Assembly (NCBI GenBank): GCA_003427395.1
Contig: BFEA01000055.1
Location: 370,680 to 400,463 of the forward strand
Reading direction: 5' to 3'
Length of the DNA: 29,784 bases
Source of the DNA: Chara braunii
Taxonomy: Eukaryota; Streptophyta; Charophyceae; Charales; Characeae
Position 1 is the stretch's first letter, and every line of letters starts with the position of its first letter. The position numbers were made by a program, and so were the translations under genes. This document shows positions 28,881 to 29,784 of this stretch, piece after piece. Under the pieces are notes generated by a model, which worked only from the letters and a program-made list of their open reading frames with translations, was not told the origin of the DNA and did not search any database.

Positions 28881-29238
28881 AACCACCAGTACTTAGCCCA
28901 GCTATCGGTCACGGAAAAAAATAGAGTAGAAACGTTTCTAGTCGGATGCACTTGGTTGCTTTTGTGGTGACCCTTACATTTCCTAAAACTGCTGCTTGTT
29001 AACGGGGGAAACTTCAGGAAGTACTGGTGGTTTAAACCGCCAGTACTTGGCCCAGCTATCGGCCGCAGACGATTTCCGTTTACGCGCCTGAAGTTGCGGG
29101 CTTTGGGGCACCGAACCACAATGGCTGGAAGTGCCAGCCAAAATGAAAACGAAGCGGTGCCCCGGCGGCTCGGCAAAACTTGGCGCGCAGTGGGTATCCC
29201 GGCTCCGCATCAATAGCTGGGCCAAGTACTGGTGGTTT
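28881..29238. mobile_element. MITE-like fold-back element of about 358 bp
   Basis: ACCACCAGTACTTAGCCC with AGCTATCGG at 28881-28908 recurs inverted at 29211-29238 (CAATAGCTGGGCCAAGTACT, then GGTGGTTT) and directly at 29034-29062. A near-perfect 28-bp palindrome centred on TTTAAA lies at 29020-29047. No coding. The repeated motif pattern suggests a small non-autonomous DNA transposon, or two nested ones. The outer flanks CCGTGAC (28861) and GTCACGG (28908) form an extra stem around the left arm. Confidence 0.5.
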
Positions 29239-29271
29239 CAAATTGAAAAGTTGTGAAAACCTTGACTGCGC

Positions 29272-29291
29272 TTTTTTTTTTTTTTTTTTTT
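29272..29291. repeat. Poly-T tract of about 20
   Basis: A T run followed by CCAAAAAAAGC just right of the fold-back element. It could be the reverse of a retroposed poly-A tail, but no SINE body was recognised. Confidence 0.85.
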
Positions 29292-29784
29292 CCAAAAAAA
29301 GCTCCATCTATTGGTGGGGAGCATCACCTGCTGGAAATCGGGTCCAGCGTCCAAAATAAAAAAAACTTGATCTTGAGGGAAATAAGGAAAAAGTTCCCTG
29401 ATTTCCTCTCATGTGCACTTGGAGAAAAACATTACCTCTTCATCCATTTCCTGGACGCCAGATTTACCTGTTGAACCTAGCAATGTTAACCCCTATATGC
29501 CATACCAAGAAATGGGGACAATAGCCATTTTGGCTGCTGCCTCCCGTGAGACTTTTCCAGGAAAGACATGCCCTCCCCCCTACCCTCTAGAGCCGGCACA
29601 AAATTTCGGCGAGGAATCCTCCCGTGAGACTTTTCCAGGCTGCGGACTATGGGCCGGACCCCACTGCGGTGCGGATGGAAAAGACGTGTGGCCACGAAAA
29701 AGCGGGCAAGTCATTTTGGAAAGTTGGAAAGTACTTTTTCCGGGACCCCATCACAGAGGACCAAATGCGCTTGGAAAACCCTTT
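29292..29784. other. Gene-less end of window with a 21-bp direct repeat
   Basis: CTCCCGTGAGACTTTTCCAGG occurs at 29541-29561 and again at 29619-29639. Nothing else is recognisable. The open frames here are short and have no motifs. Confidence 0.6.

Noticed and set aside
28748-29307. Minus-strand frames in the fold-back element
   Set aside because: They lie over inverted repeats and a poly-T tract; no motif.
1-29784. tRNA, rRNA or other structured RNA genes
   Set aside because: I saw no tRNA-like A/B boxes with a cloverleaf and no rRNA sequence; the tRNA-like match at 9855 is a primer-binding site.

Overview
The window looks like repeat-rich nuclear DNA from a green-lineage eukaryote. The evidence is a BED/DUF659/hAT-C type hAT transposase and a Ty3/gypsy element primed by a tRNA-Asp-like site, both typical of plant genomes, with no bacterial gene organisation. 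The general character reminds me of charophyte algae such as Chara, but that is an impression and not a demonstrated identification. I see no intact host gene. Almost everything is decayed mobile DNA, and there are assembly ambiguities (N bases, including Ns at matching positions in repeat copies).

Layout. Positions 1-576 hold microsatellites and GC-rich sequence. A decayed hAT transposase (BED finger, DUF659-like core, hAT C-terminal dimerisation domain, long polar tail) runs from about 577 to 2558 and resumes at 27487-27880. It is split by one nested insertion. I read 2559-27486 as a single LTR retrotransposon of about 24.9 kb: 5' LTR 2559-9850 (7.3 kb), primer-binding site 9855-9871, internal region 9851-20815, polypurine tract about 20804-20815, 3' LTR 20816-27486 (6.7 kb). 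Both LTRs have TGTC...GACA ends, and the element is flanked by GCGG on each side. Removing it joins the two hAT parts in frame. The right flank (27881-29784) has no gene I recognise, but contains a small fold-back (MITE-like) element.

Inside the element, in order: ORF1 remnants (10173-12067) built from repeated modules I do not recognise; gag with a CCHC knuckle (12138-13233 and on to about 13923); aspartic protease (about 13881-14486); reverse transcriptase and RNase H (about 15010-16354); integrase with HHCC, DD35E and GPY/F (16480-18001); a noncoding stretch of degenerate repeats (18002-19371); and an antisense ORF with a candidate antisense TATA box (20509-20039 and 20744-20738). The coding capacity is dead: at least eight in-frame stops in RT-RNase H and frameshifts in ORF1, gag and integrase.

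The most unusual point is that the LTRs themselves carry decayed copies of the same modules found in ORF1. The two LTRs also differ structurally. They can be reconciled with one ancestral order (L - S' - U' - V - W) if the 5' LTR suffered one inversion (about 6416-9141) and the 3' LTR one deletion (about 666 bp). In that restored order all module copies read in the sense direction.
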